Made by a program: the position numbers and the translations under genes
From: Pedobacter cryoconitis
GTDB lineage: Bacteria; Bacteroidota; Bacteroidia; Sphingobacteriales; Sphingobacteriaceae
Direction: 5' to 3'
Assembly (NCBI RefSeq): GCF_014200605.1
Contig: NZ_JACHCE010000002.1
Location: 549,300-613,299 of the forward strand
Length of the DNA stretch: 64,000 bases
Notes under the pieces: model-generated
The model's input: the letters and a program-made list of their open reading frames with translations, nothing else
What the model was told of the DNA's origin: nothing
Databases searched by the model: none
Part shown: piece by piece, positions 1 through 9,507 of the stretch
How positions within the stretch are numbered: position 1 is the stretch's first letter
Layout: each line of letters begins with the position of its first letter

Positions 1-557
1 TGGTTTCCAAAATCTACGGTGTTTAAATACATCGTGATGATTTCTTCTTTGGTAAAGTTACGTTCCAGTTTTACGGCAACAATCCATTCCTGGAATTTTT
101 GCATCAGACGTTTAAAGAAATTACGCTGACGGCCTTCTTCAGAGAAAAGGTTCAGTGCTAATTGCTGTGTAATGGTACTGGCACCTTGTTTTTTACCAAC
201 CAGGTTATAAAATATAATGGTAAATGTACGTTTGAAATCGATACCTGAATGCTCTTTAAACCTGGTGTCTTCTGTAGAGATCAGGGCATTGATTACATTC
301 GGGGAAATCTCAGGATAGGTTACATTAGAGCGGTTTTGTACAAAATAAGTACCTAAAACCCTTTTGTCTTCTGTTAGGATTTCAGTAGCCTGATTGCTCT
401 TCGGGTGCTCAATATCTCTGAAAGACGGTAATGTTCCAAATAGCCCGAAGCCGATTGCAACAATAAAGATTGCAAACAGGATCACAGCTCCTATCAATAA
501 CTTCCAGAGCGTAATGTTATAACTTTTTATCTCTGCAGCCGAAATATTTTTGGTCAT
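1..557 (-). CDS. Class A penicillin-binding protein (PBP1A-like), N-terminal part
   Basis: This is the first ~185 residues of a bifunctional peptidoglycan synthase; the rest lies beyond the left edge. A short cytoplasmic tail is followed by one membrane anchor at about residues 18-41. The glycosyltransferase family 51 domain then begins, with the EDTRF motif at 96-100 (Glu96 is the expected catalytic base) and GASTITQQ at 125-132. The family polymerises lipid II at the periplasmic face and usually has a C-terminal transpeptidase domain, which cannot be checked here. The ATG at 557 lies two bases after the stop of the upstream PorW/SprE-like gene, so the two genes are probably co-transcribed. 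Confidence 0.9.
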   Translation of the reverse strand, partial: MTKNISAAEIKSYNITLWKLLIGAVILFAIFIVAIGFGLFGTLPSFRDIEHPKSNQATEILTEDKRVLGTYFVQNRSNVTYPEISPNVINALISTEDTRFKEHSGIDFKRTFTIIFYNLVGKKQGASTITQQLALNLFSEEGRQRNFFKRLMQKFQEWIVAVKLERNFTKEEIITMYLNTVDFGN

Positions 558-559
558 TT

Positions 560-3500
560 TTAGTAATTGTTTTTGTAGAAATCTAAATACTTAGTTACCA
601 ACTCCTTGTTCCGGAGCTTTTCGAAATTCTCCTTACTGATAATGAAGCTGCTGTAAATACCAGCAGGCACTTTCATAATCTGTTTTAATTGAGGAGTTAT
701 TCCGTCAGCGTAACTTTTTGCTTCTGCAAAACTAAGAAAGTTCCCAACATATATCAGTTGGTCATTGTCAAATTCTGTTAATTGATGTTTCAAACCAGCT
801 CCGGGGAAGTTTCCGCGGTTAAACTGCCCGATACCAAAACGTGAAGAGCTTAGGGTTAAGCTGGCATCTGCAACATCGACCACAAAATAATAGACTTTAG
901 AAATATCTGTACTGAATATTTTGTCTTTGACCGGAGCCGGTACAGGTGACTCTGCTAATTTTACAGGAGCAGTTGGACTTGTGACAGGCATTGTAATGGC
1001 TGGAACTGGTGTTTCAATTACTGGTTTTGTTTCAGCAACGGCAGTAGTGACAACAGGGGTAACCGGATCAGTTACGGGTTTATTGACAGGGTTAACAGGT
1101 GTTTCTTTGACGATTGCTTCCTGGGTTATTGCTGGCTGCACTACTGGTTGAATAACCGGTTTGGTCACTGGCTGTTGAACAACAGCAACTGGTTTCTCTT
1201 TTGCCGGCTGTACAATCGGCTGAAGATCTGGCTGCGCAGCAACCGGAACAATTTTCTCTGCCACTGGTGCAGAAGTAAAGAAACGGGGCTCGGCCGGATC
1301 AAAATCTGGTAAGGCAACTCTTCTTTTACGGAATTCATCCTGGTGAGTGGCAATATAAGCCAGGTGATCTTTGACTAAGGGCACAATTAATTTATCATCC
1401 GGATAAGTGCTGGTGATCGATTTAAAAGCAGCAGTTAAACTATCAATAGACTGTGTTCTTCCTATAGCTATTGCGCGCAGATAACTGAGTTGCGGGTTAA
1501 TCAGGGCAGCAGGAGATTGGCGGATCGTTGAGTTAACTTCTGTAATTACCGACGGGAATGCTTTGCCTTCATAAAGCTCAAATACCTGGTTATATTTCTT
1601 AATACCTGCTGCTTCAAGATCTGATTGTTTCATAGAGTAATCAGGATCAAGAAGGGTTTTTGCATATATGCTTGCGGGAAACTTCTCCAATACCAGTGCT
1701 TTATATTTGGCTGCACTTGCAGGATCTGATTTTTTAGAGGCCAGGTATAAACTATAGTAAATAGAACCCAGGTGATTATTATCCGGGAACCGGCTTAGTA
1801 TTAATTGATAAATACGGATAGCCTCCGGCTGATCATCCAGTTCCTGCTGATAAAAGCTTGCAATTTCATAATAAGCATCAATGATTTTGCCATTTGAAGC
1901 AGCCACAGCATCCGGGGTTAGCGGGATAGCGGCCAAATAATGTTTTCCGGTAGTGTCTTTGTCAGCTATTAATTTTTCAGCTCCGATCTTATCCGTCGGA
2001 TAACCGTCGTTTTCTACTTTAGCAATACTTTCACTCGTGGTTTGTGAAGATGATTTGATACTTTGGCGCCAGTTATCTTCTAGTTTTCTATTGCCCCATT
2101 TGGTCTGGAAATCACTAAGGCCCCTGCTTAATGCAGCTGCGTTACTGAAATAAAATGAACTTGCTGTCTGTGCTGCTCCACCAAGGCTATTACGTCTTTG
2201 TGCATCTGGAAAAAGGTCATTTCTAAAAGCTCCTGAATTGGTTGCCACAGGGGTTACTTTAATCGCTGTCAGTTTTTTGATTTTGGCCAGACGGCCTGCT
2301 TCGGGTAATTTGGCGAGCATTTGCAAAGTATCCTGGAAAGCGATTACAGCATATCTGTCGGTAATATATTCCAGGTTCTGGCTTTTCTTTAAGATTTGTG
2401 CATATCCGGGATAGTTTTTAGGCAGTGTATTAACCGTACTGTCATAGTATGATTTTGCTTTCAGGAAGTCTTTATGTTTATTGAAATTTAGATCTGCCAT
2501 CCTCAGATAAGACAACCCTTTCTGATAGTTATTCTTTGTACTGTTCCGTATTGATAACTTATAGTATTTTTCTGCTTCGGGGATATTATCTTCTTCTGCA
2601 TAATCTTCTGCAATCTGATAATAAATCTGATCATGATAGTCCAGGTTTTTATCATCTTTCAACAGCGCAAGCAATTGCTTTTTGCGGTTTAAATGTTCTC
2701 CATTTAATATACCGGTAATTTTGATCCTGTTCAGATTGGCATTAAAATATAACTCAAAACCGGCATTGCTTTTTTGTACTTTGGTATAAAGCGCTAATGC
2801 CTGCTGATATTTTTTCTGTCTTTCATAGAGCTGGGCAAGTATATAAGTCCAGCGGATACGGTTACGGTGAAGCTGACTTTCTTTCACTGCATTTTCCAGT
2901 ATAGGAATAGCATCATTATATCTGTTCTGATAAATATAAGACTGGGCAATGGTCGCCATAGGCTCAGACCGCTTTTTTTTGATCAGGGCCAGGTTATCAT
3001 AAACAGTATCAAGGATAATCGCAGCATCGTCCATATTATTGAGCTGCATCAGGCTTCTTGCTTTCCAGTTCTGTGCAGTAACCAGCACATTCATATCTTT
3101 AGTATATGTTTTTGCTGTATAGTCGAAATATTCTTCAGCAATAAAATAGTTAGTTTTAAGATAATAGGCTTTACCCAGTAACAGATAGGCATCGTCTATA
3201 TAATTGCTAAAAGCTTTGTCTGCGATAATTGCCCTTGATTTTTTGACGATAGCATCCAGTGCCCTGTCATTGGCAGGAGGATGAAGGACGGTTTCCGAAC
3301 TGAATTTCTCCGGATCGGTATATACCGGTAAAACATCACTATAATTGTCTATATATGAATTATATGACTCTTCTTCATAATTATTGAGTATAACATTGGC
3401 ATTATAGATATAGTTATAACGCGCAGTTAAATTTTGCATTGCCCTGCTCGTTGCCGTATCTTTAGGGGTACTGCAAGCCACTAAGAAAGAGCTTCCCAGG

Positions 3501-3565
3501 AAGAATAATAACAGTTTCAAATCGGAGCGTCTGAGATTCTTCAAATAAGTGGTTTGAGTCAACAT
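560..3565 (-). CDS. PorW/SprE-like TPR lipoprotein (gliding / type IX secretion)
   Basis: This 1001-residue protein has an N-terminal lipoprotein signal ending in the lipobox FLVAC (Cys about residue 31). A long helical region of TPR-like repeats follows (about 120-700), then a linker very rich in Pro, Val and Thr (about 780-880). A compact C-terminal domain of about 110 residues closes the protein; its YFVVDV and LIYVGNF strands resemble a SPOR-like fold. The length, the lipobox and the opening ACSTPKD...ARYNYIYN match the SprE/PorW family, outer-membrane lipoproteins needed for type IX secretion and gliding in Bacteroidota. The assignment rests on recalled family features, not an alignment. 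The TPR call is confident; the SprE/PorW call is good but unproven. Confidence 0.75.
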   Translation of the reverse strand: MLTQTTYLKNLRRSDLKLLLFFLGSSFLVACSTPKDTATSRAMQNLTARYNYIYNANVILNNYEEESYNSYIDNYSDVLPVYTDPEKFSSETVLHPPANDRALDAIVKKSRAIIADKAFSNYIDDAYLLLGKAYYLKTNYFIAEEYFDYTAKTYTKDMNVLVTAQNWKARSLMQLNNMDDAAIILDTVYDNLALIKKKRSEPMATIAQSYIYQNRYNDAIPILENAVKESQLHRNRIRWTYILAQLYERQKKYQQALALYTKVQKSNAGFELYFNANLNRIKITGILNGEHLNRKKQLLALLKDDKNLDYHDQIYYQIAEDYAEEDNIPEAEKYYKLSIRNSTKNNYQKGLSYLRMADLNFNKHKDFLKAKSYYDSTVNTLPKNYPGYAQILKKSQNLEYITDRYAVIAFQDTLQMLAKLPEAGRLAKIKKLTAIKVTPVATNSGAFRNDLFPDAQRRNSLGGAAQTASSFYFSNAAALSRGLSDFQTKWGNRKLEDNWRQSIKSSSQTTSESIAKVENDGYPTDKIGAEKLIADKDTTGKHYLAAIPLTPDAVAASNGKIIDAYYEIASFYQQELDDQPEAIRIYQLILSRFPDNNHLGSIYYSLYLASKKSDPASAAKYKALVLEKFPASIYAKTLLDPDYSMKQSDLEAAGIKKYNQVFELYEGKAFPSVITEVNSTIRQSPAALINPQLSYLRAIAIGRTQSIDSLTAAFKSITSTYPDDKLIVPLVKDHLAYIATHQDEFRKRRVALPDFDPAEPRFFTSAPVAEKIVPVAAQPDLQPIVQPAKEKPVAVVQQPVTKPVIQPVVQPAITQEAIVKETPVNPVNKPVTDPVTPVVTTAVAETKPVIETPVPAITMPVTSPTAPVKLAESPVPAPVKDKIFSTDISKVYYFVVDVADASLTLSSSRFGIGQFNRGNFPGAGLKHQLTEFDNDQLIYVGNFLSFAEAKSYADGITPQLKQIMKVPAGIYSSFIISKENFEKLRNKELVTKYLDFYKNNY

Positions 3566-3587
3566 TTAAAATATGTTAGAATGTATG

Positions 3588-3595
3588 CAAAAATA
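3588..3595 (-). promoter_or_regulatory. Bacteroidota -7 box for the PorW/SprE-like gene
   Basis: The minus strand reads TATTTTTG, an exact match to the Bacteroidota -7 consensus TAnnTTTG, 22 bases upstream of the ATG at 3565. No clear -33 TTG was assigned. Confidence 0.5.
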
Positions 3596-3638
3596 TTTTA
3601 TTCATCAATATTTCTATGCAAATTATTAATTTTTTACT

Positions 3639-3857
3639 ATGAGCGATCCACAGAAGGATAAAAAAGCAACAAATTTTATAAAGTATACTGGAATTGGCTT
3701 TCAGATGCTGGCCACTATTGGTGTATTTGCCTTTGTGGGATATAAAATTGATAATTATAGAAATAGTGAAAAGCTGATTTTTACTGCATTGCTTGGTCTT
3801 TCTGGTGTGGTCATTTCACTTTATCAGGTTATCAGACAACTGAATAGTAAAGAGTAG
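3639..3857 (+). CDS. atpZ: AtpZ/AtpI family protein
   Basis: This 72-residue protein has two hydrophobic segments (about 18-37 and 43-63) joined by the short loop YKIDNYRNSEK. That is the usual architecture of AtpZ/AtpI proteins, small membrane proteins found at the head of ATP synthase operons and linked to c-ring assembly or Mg2+/Ca2+ transport. It opens the ATP synthase cluster and is transcribed in the same direction. No exact TAnnTTTG box was found in the short gap to the divergent gene. Confidence 0.8.
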   Translation: MSDPQKDKKATNFIKYTGIGFQMLATIGVFAFVGYKIDNYRNSEKLIFTALLGLSGVVISLYQVIRQLNSKE

Positions 3858-3882
3858 CAGTTATATTCTCTGTTAATTTTAA

Positions 3883-3890
3883 TACTTTTG
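3883..3890 (+). promoter_or_regulatory. Internal -7 box in the atp cluster
   Basis: TACTTTTG matches TAnnTTTG and lies 16 bases before the TTG start at 3907, between atpZ and the next gene. It would let the ATP synthase genes be transcribed independently of atpZ. Confidence 0.5.
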
Positions 3891-3906
3891 TCAAAAAAAA
3901 AGTATT

Positions 3907-4296
3907 TTGAGTATTTTAAAGTTTACGTTGTACTATCTCATCTATTCGCTGCTCCTTGCCGGGGTAGCTTTTGCCTTACCTGTATTATTTCCAAAAGTTC
4001 CTTTGCTTGCAAATAAGTTCTGGTTACTGTTTGGTTTTATTGGCGGGCTTACCTATATAGCTTATATAATGGCTTATCTGGGGATAAAAATGGATCCTGA
4101 GACAGGTATAATGGCTATTATGGGGTCGATTGTTTTGAAAATGATATTTTCTATGGCTTTTGTCCTGATTTACAGCCTGAACACTAAAGAAAAGGGGTTG
4201 GTTTTCGCGCTCAACTTTTTTTCTTTATATTTATTGTTCAGCTTCTTTGAAATATACTCGCTGTTATGTAACTTGCGCCACCAAAATAATAAGTAA
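3907..4296 (+). CDS. Small membrane protein of the ATP synthase operon
   Basis: This 129-residue protein has four predicted membrane segments (about 5-25, 32-56, 68-92 and 97-118) and a short basic tail. I do not recognise a named family. Its place between atpZ and atpB suggests an AtpI-like assembly role, which is inference from position only. The start is TTG at 3907; no upstream in-frame ATG fits, and a -7 box sits just upstream. Confidence 0.7.
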   Translation: MSILKFTLYYLIYSLLLAGVAFALPVLFPKVPLLANKFWLLFGFIGGLTYIAYIMAYLGIKMDPETGIMAIMGSIVLKMIFSMAFVLIYSLNTKEKGLVFALNFFSLYLLFSFFEIYSLLCNLRHQNNK

Positions 4297-4310
4297 AAAT
4301 CTGCCAGTAA

Positions 4311-5441
4311 ATGGATTGTAGCCACGTTTTTGATTTTAAAGTTAATAGGTTAACCCTTGTTTTTACGCTTTTTTTAGCGTTATTCTTTGTAACACCCCTG
4401 TTATATGCGCAGGAAGACACATCGAAAGCAACCGTAACCGCTCACGCCGAACCAGAGGCTGAGAAAAAGTTCAATTTAGGTAAGTTCGCCTTACACCACA
4501 TTGCGGATTCGCATAGCTGGCATGTAATCGGTGACACTTTTATTGGCCTGCCTGTCATTTTGTATACACAAGGTGGATTGGTAAGTTTTAATTCTGATGA
4601 GTTTCATGGAGATGATGAAGCGAAATTAGTAATTGAGCGTGCCGGTCAGCGTTTTGTGAAATTGCATGAAAAGATATACTATGCTTCTGAAACTGCAAAT
4701 GCAGAAGGAGAATATGTAGAGCTTGATGCAAATCATCATGCAAAAAATGCACGTCCTCTTGATTTCTCAGTAACCAAGAACGTATGTACCTTATTACTAT
4801 CTGTAGTAGTGATGCTGCTGGTCTTCTTAAATGTGGCCAACGGATACAAAAAAAGAAAAGGTAAATCACCAAAAGGATTACAGTCATGGATTGAGCCTCT
4901 TATTTTATTTGTAAGAGATGATATCGCAAGACCAAACTTAGGTCACAAGTATGAGCGCTTTATGCCATACCTGCTAACTGTGTTTTTCTTTATCTGGTTT
5001 AACAATATGCTGGGTCTGATTCCTTTCCTTCCGGGAGGAGCTAACTTAACAGGAAATATCGCAGTTACTGCAGTATTGGCTGTGATCACTTTAATCATTG
5101 TAGTAACCAACGGTAATAAGTATTACTGGAAACACATTTTTACACCTGATGTACCATGGTGGTTATATGTTGTATTGGTACCGGTTGAGATCATTGGTGT
5201 ATTTACAAAGCCTATCGCTCTTGCTATACGTTTATTCGCAAATATTACTGCTGGTCACATTTTAATGTTATCACTGATCGGATTGATCTTCGTGTTTAAT
5301 TCTGTATATGTTTCCGTAGTATCGGTTCCATTTGCTTTATTTATCGGAGCAATCGAATTGCTTGTTGCTTTTATACAAGCGTTTATTTTTACCATGTTAT
5401 CTGCGCTTTTCATTGGAATGGCGATAGAAGAACACCATTAA
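4311..5441 (+). CDS. atpB: ATP synthase F0 subunit a
   Basis: Subunit a forms the proton half-channels against the c-ring. The C-terminal part has the family hallmark IALAIRLFANITAGH, whose Arg is the essential stator residue, and a final helix ending in MAIEEHH. At 376 residues it is longer than the ~270-residue E. coli protein. The excess is N-terminal: a signal-peptide-like segment (about 14-33, ending YAQ) and a roughly 120-residue His- and acid-rich region before the first canonical helix. That extension is common in Bacteroidota AtpB. It is followed 34 bases later by atpE. Confidence 0.96.
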   Translation: MDCSHVFDFKVNRLTLVFTLFLALFFVTPLLYAQEDTSKATVTAHAEPEAEKKFNLGKFALHHIADSHSWHVIGDTFIGLPVILYTQGGLVSFNSDEFHGDDEAKLVIERAGQRFVKLHEKIYYASETANAEGEYVELDANHHAKNARPLDFSVTKNVCTLLLSVVVMLLVFLNVANGYKKRKGKSPKGLQSWIEPLILFVRDDIARPNLGHKYERFMPYLLTVFFFIWFNNMLGLIPFLPGGANLTGNIAVTAVLAVITLIIVVTNGNKYYWKHIFTPDVPWWLYVVLVPVEIIGVFTKPIALAIRLFANITAGHILMLSLIGLIFVFNSVYVSVVSVPFALFIGAIELLVAFIQAFIFTMLSALFIGMAIEEHH

Positions 5442-5454
5442 TAGAATTTTTTAA

Positions 5455-5685
<231 letters not shown>

Positions 5686-5696
5686 AAAAAATGGTC

Positions 5697-5727
5697 ATGT
5701 ACTTTGCAGGATTGCTGCAAAGTACAT
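5697..5727 (+). promoter_or_regulatory. Intercistronic hairpin after atpE
   Basis: A perfect 13-bp stem (ATGTACTTTGCAG with its reverse complement) closes a 5-nt loop, GATTG. No T-tract follows, so it looks more like an mRNA processing or stabilising hairpin than a full terminator. Subunit c is needed in many copies per complex, so this fits differential expression of atpE; that role is inference. Confidence 0.6.
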
Positions 5728-5767
5728 ACTGTGATTTAAGAAATAAAGATTTAATATATATACTTAG

Positions 5768-6262
5768 ATGGAATTATTAGTACCGGAAATTGGTTTAGTT
5801 GTTTTTCAGACAATAGCATTTCTATTGTTGATGTTTGTTTTGGCCAAATTTGCATGGAAACCTGTATTAGCGGCTATTAAAGAACGTGAGCATAATATCG
5901 ATGAAGCTTTAAATAAAGCTGAATTGGCGAAACAGGAAATGGTACGCTTGGCTGCACAAAACGAGGAGTCTATGAAAGAAGCCCGTGCAGAAAGAGACTT
6001 AATGCTGAAAGAAGCAAAAACGTTAAAAGATTCAATCGTTAATGAGGCTAAACATCAGGCACATACTGAAGGAGCTAAATTAATCGAAAAAGCAAGAATT
6101 GAAATTGAGAATCAAAAGAAAGCTGCATTGGCTGAATTGAAAGATCAGGTTTCATCATTATCAATTGATATCGCTGAACGCGTATTGCGCAATCAGTTAG
6201 CTGATAAAGCTAAGCAACAGGATTTTGTTGCTGGTTTATTGAAAGATATTGAATTGAACTAA
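5768..6262 (+). CDS. atpF: ATP synthase F0 subunit b
   Basis: This 164-residue protein has one N-terminal membrane helix (about 8-27) followed by a long, charged, Ala/Glu/Lys-rich helix (about 35-150). This is the peripheral stalk layout of subunit b, which links F0 to F1 through subunit delta. The residue pattern KFAWKPVLAAIKERE just after the membrane helix is typical of the family. It lies between atpE and atpH in the operon. Confidence 0.95.
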   Translation: MELLVPEIGLVVFQTIAFLLLMFVLAKFAWKPVLAAIKEREHNIDEALNKAELAKQEMVRLAAQNEESMKEARAERDLMLKEAKTLKDSIVNEAKHQAHTEGAKLIEKARIEIENQKKAALAELKDQVSSLSIDIAERVLRNQLADKAKQQDFVAGLLKDIELN

Positions 6263-6287
6263 TTCCCTGCCCACAAATTAAATTAAC

Positions 6288-6836
6288 ATGTCAGAAAATA
6301 AAGCAGCATCAAGATACGCCAAATCATTAATTGATCTTTCTACAGAGCAAAATGCACTGGAAGAAATGAAAAATGATATGGTGCTTATTGAGCAGGTTAT
6401 TGATCAAAACAGTGAGCTTGAGGCGATTCTTCAAAACCCTGTTATTACTCTGGATAAAAAATATTCGATTTTGGATGGAGTTTTCGGTAAAAGCGTTCAC
6501 GCAATTACCCGTTCTTATCTGAAACTGCTTGTCAGTAAAGGTCGTGCTGCTATTTTATTTGATACTACTAAAGCATTCGTAAGACAATACAATACACTCA
6601 AAGGTATTGTAACTGCCGAAGTATTATCAGCTATAGCACTAACCGATGCAAATAAAGCAGAGATTATCAGCGTGGTTAAAAAAGAAATTGGCGCAAACCA
6701 GGTAATTATCCAGGAAAAGATCAGCGATAAATTAATCGGTGGTTTTATCTTAAAGGTTGGCGACAAACAATTTGATGCCAGTATTGCTGGTAGTCTAAAT
6801 AAACTAAAAAAGGAATTGGCCCACGGCGTGGTTTAG
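6288..6836 (+). CDS. atpH: ATP synthase F1 subunit delta
   Basis: This 182-residue subunit of the peripheral stalk begins SRYAKSLIDLS, the usual OSCP/delta opening. It ends with the conserved module KISDKLIGGFILKVGDKQFDASI, in which IGGF and D are family landmarks. Soluble, no membrane segments. Spacing of 25 bases after atpF and 45 bases before atpA supports one operon. Confidence 0.95.
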   Translation: MSENKAASRYAKSLIDLSTEQNALEEMKNDMVLIEQVIDQNSELEAILQNPVITLDKKYSILDGVFGKSVHAITRSYLKLLVSKGRAAILFDTTKAFVRQYNTLKGIVTAEVLSAIALTDANKAEIISVVKKEIGANQVIIQEKISDKLIGGFILKVGDKQFDASIAGSLNKLKKELAHGVV

Positions 6837-6881
6837 ATCCGATAACAATATACAGAATTACAAAAGAAATAATATAAAATT

Positions 6882-8456
6882 ATGGTAGAGGTAAGACCAG
6901 ACGAAGTATCGGCAATTATCAGGCAACAATTGTCGGGCTTTAAATCAGAAGCCGAACTTGAAGAAGTTGGTACCGTATTACAAGTGGGTGATGGTATTGC
7001 CCGTGTTTATGGTTTGACTAAAGTTCAATCAGGTGAGCTAGTTGAATTTGAAACAGGCTTGCAGGGTATTGTTTTGAACCTTGAAGAAGATAATGTTGGT
7101 GTGGTTTTATTAGGCCCGTCAAGCACTATTAAAGAAGGTGATACAATTAAACGTACTAAAAAAATTGCCTCTATTAAAGTTGGTGAAGGTATGTTAGGCC
7201 GTGTAGTTAATACATTAGGTGAACCTATCGACGGTAAGGGACCAATCATTGGTCAGACTTACGAAATGCCAATCGAACGTAAAGCTCCTGGTGTAATCTA
7301 CCGTCAGCCAGTTAATGAGCCTCTTCAAACAGGTATCAAAGCTATTGATGCAATGATTCCTATCGGCCGTGGTCAGCGTGAGCTGGTTATTGGTGACCGT
7401 CAGACAGGTAAGAGTGCTGTTTGTATTGATACAATCATCAATCAAAAAGAATTTTATGAAGCAGGTAATCCTGTTTTATGTATATATGTTGCTTGTGGTC
7501 AGAAAGCAAGTACTGTAGCAAACGTTGTGCGTACTCTTGAAGAGAATGGTGCAATGGCTTATACAGTAGTGGTTTCGGCTTCAGCTGCAGATCCTGCTCC
7601 ATTGCAGTTTTATGCTCCATTCTCTGGTGCAGCAATTGGAGAGTACTTCCGTGATACAGGTCGTCCGGCACTGATCGTTTATGATGATTTATCTAAACAG
7701 GCAGTAGCTTACCGTGAGGTATCTTTATTACTTCGTCGTCCACCGGGACGTGAGGCTTATCCTGGAGACGTATTTTATCTGCACAGCCGTTTATTAGAGC
7801 GTGCTGCTAAAATCAACTCTAACGATGAGATCGCACAAGCGATGAATGATTTACCTGAATCTCTGAAAGGTATCGTTAAAGGTGGTGGTTCATTAACTGC
7901 ATTACCTATTATCGAAACTCAGGCGGGTGACGTTTCTGCTTATATCCCAACTAACGTAATTTCGATTACTGACGGACAGATCTTCTTAGAATCTAACTTA
8001 TTTAACGCAGGTGTACGTCCGGCGATCAACGTAGGTATCTCGGTATCACGTGTTGGTGGTAACGCACAGATTAAATCAATGAAAAAGGTAGCTGGTACTT
8101 TGAAATTAGACCAGGCTCAATACCGTGAATTAGAGGCATTCTCTAAATTCGGATCTGATTTAGATGCAGCAACTAAATCTGTATTAGATAAAGGTTCAAG
8201 AAACGTTGAGATATTAAAGCAAGGTCAGTTCTCTCCAATGACTGTTGAGAAACAAGTTGCGATCATCTATATTGGTACTAAAAACCTGATGCGTTCAGTT
8301 CCTGTAAATAAAATCAGAGCATTTGAAGCTGAATATTTACAACAATTGGAATTACGTCACCCACAAACATTAGCTGCTTTAAAAGCTGGTAAACTGGATG
8401 ATGAGATTACATCTGTATTGGAAACTGTAGCTAAAGAATTAGCAGGTAAATACTAA
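6882..8456 (+). CDS. atpA: ATP synthase F1 subunit alpha
   Basis: This 524-residue alpha subunit has an N-terminal beta-barrel (about 25-95), then a nucleotide-binding domain with Walker A GDRQTGKS at 171-178. The Walker B-like LIVYDDLS and the alpha-type signature [14 protein letters not shown] follow. Alpha binds non-catalytic nucleotide at the alpha/beta interface. The catalytic beta subunit is not encoded in this operon. Confidence 0.98.
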   Translation: MVEVRPDEVSAIIRQQLSGFKSEAELEEVGTVLQVGDGIARVYGLTKVQSGELVEFETGLQGIVLNLEEDNVGVVLLGPSSTIKEGDTIKRTKKIASIKVGEGMLGRVVNTLGEPIDGKGPIIGQTYEMPIERKAPGVIYRQPVNEPLQTGIKAIDAMIPIGRGQRELVIGDRQTGKSAVCIDTIINQKEFYEAGNPVLCIYVACGQKASTVANVVRTLEENGAMAYTVVVSASAADPAPLQFYAPFSGAAIGEYFRDTGRPALIVYDDLSKQAVAYREVSLLLRRPPGREAYPGDVFYLHSRLLERAAKINSNDEIAQAMNDLPESLKGIVKGGGSLTALPIIETQAGDVSAYIPTNVISITDGQIFLESNLFNAGVRPAINVGISVSRVGGNAQIKSMKKVAGTLKLDQAQYRELEAFSKFGSDLDAATKSVLDKGSRNVEILKQGQFSPMTVEKQVAIIYIGTKNLMRSVPVNKIRAFEAEYLQQLELRHPQTLAALKAGKLDDEITSVLETVAKELAGKY

Positions 8457-8468
8457 ATAAAATAAAAG

Positions 8469-8493
8469 AGCCTGTTTAATTTTTAAACAGGCT
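8469..8493 (+). promoter_or_regulatory. Intercistronic hairpin between atpA and atpG
   Basis: An 11-bp perfect stem (AGCCTGTTTAA with its complement) closes a TTT loop, 12 bases after the atpA stop. It is followed by AAAGAAG rather than a T-tract, so it is probably a partial attenuator or mRNA stability element rather than an operon end. Confidence 0.55.
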
Positions 8494-8512
8494 TAAAGAA
8501 GATTAAAAAAGA

Positions 8513-9394
8513 ATGGCTAATTTAAAAGAAGTAAGAATTCGTATATCATCAGTGCAGTCTACGCAGCAGATCACCAAAGCCATGAAAATGGTTTCGGCAG
8601 CTAAGCTGAAGCGTGCAACTAATGCTATTATACAGTTACGTCCGTATGCTACGAAGCTAAAAGAGATCTTAGGGAATCTTTCTGCCAACCTGGAAGGATC
8701 TTCATCACCATATATCGAAGAACGCGAGCCTAATAAGGTATTAATCGTAGTTGTATCTTCAAACCGTGGTCTGGCTGGTGCATTCAATATGAATGTAATC
8801 AAGGCAACTAATAACCTGATCTCAGAGAAATACAGTGAGCAGTATAAAAATGGTAATGTAAGTATCGTAGCTATTGGTAAGAAATCTCAGGATTTTTACG
8901 AGAAAAGAAACTACAACGTGATTGGAAATAACAATGATGTTTATGCTGCATTAACTTTTGAAAACGTAACTAAAATTACTGATTCTATCATGGCCGGATT
9001 TAAAAACGGTGAGTACGACAGAGTAGAATTAGTTTATAACCGTTTCAAGAACGCTGCTGTACAGATTTTAACTACTGAACAGTTATTGCCTTTACCACAA
9101 AACGAAAAAGCAGAAGAAACTAATCAGCATCAGGTAGATTATATTCTTGAGCCTTCACAAGAGGAAATTGTAAAAGAATTAATCCCTAAGTCAATCAAGA
9201 TTCAGTTATTCAAAGCGGTATTGGATTCTCATGCTTCAGAACACGGAGCAAGGATGACTTCAATGGATAAAGCAACAGAAAACGCAGGAGACCTGTTGAA
9301 AGCATTAAAACTTTCATACAACCAGGCACGTCAGGCTGCAATTACTACAGAGCTTACAGAGATTGTAAGTGGTGCTGCAGCATTGAACGGATAA
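8513..9394 (+). CDS. atpG: ATP synthase F1 subunit gamma
   Basis: This 293-residue protein has the two long terminal helices of the rotor shaft: an N-terminal start of LKEVRIRISSVQSTQQITKA and a C-terminal region ending in QARQAAITTELTEIVSGAAAL, which is diagnostic of gamma. The central Rossmann-like part contains the SSNRGLAGAFN motif. It is the last gene of the operon and is followed by a strong terminator. atpD and atpC are absent, as expected for Bacteroidota, where they lie elsewhere. Confidence 0.97.
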   Translation: MANLKEVRIRISSVQSTQQITKAMKMVSAAKLKRATNAIIQLRPYATKLKEILGNLSANLEGSSSPYIEEREPNKVLIVVVSSNRGLAGAFNMNVIKATNNLISEKYSEQYKNGNVSIVAIGKKSQDFYEKRNYNVIGNNNDVYAALTFENVTKITDSIMAGFKNGEYDRVELVYNRFKNAAVQILTTEQLLPLPQNEKAEETNQHQVDYILEPSQEEIVKELIPKSIKIQLFKAVLDSHASEHGARMTSMDKATENAGDLLKALKLSYNQARQAAITTELTEIVSGAAALNG

Positions 9395-9417
9395 TATTCC
9401 CGTTTAAGTTATAAAGG

Positions 9418-9449
9418 AAAGGCCGTTATCTAATGATAACGGCCTTTTT
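9418..9449 (+). terminator. Rho-independent terminator of the atp operon
   Basis: AAAGGCCGTTATC and its complement form a 13-bp stem with loop TAAT, followed by a T run, 23 bases after the atpG stop. Confidence 0.9.
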
Positions 9450-9483
9450 ACATATAAACAACGTTTTGGGGAATTTGAATAAT

Positions 9484-9491
9484 TAATTTTG
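9484..9491 (+). promoter_or_regulatory. -7 box for the acid phosphatase gene
   Basis: TAATTTTG matches TAnnTTTG, 16 bases before the ATG. A TTG at 9466-9468 may be the -33 element. Confidence 0.6.
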
Positions 9492-9507
9492 CACAAACAT
9501 TTACATC

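Noticed and set aside
921..1353. Open frames on both strands inside the PorW/SprE-like gene
   Set aside because: They are shadows of the Pro/Val/Thr-rich coding region, have no start signals and show low-complexity translations.
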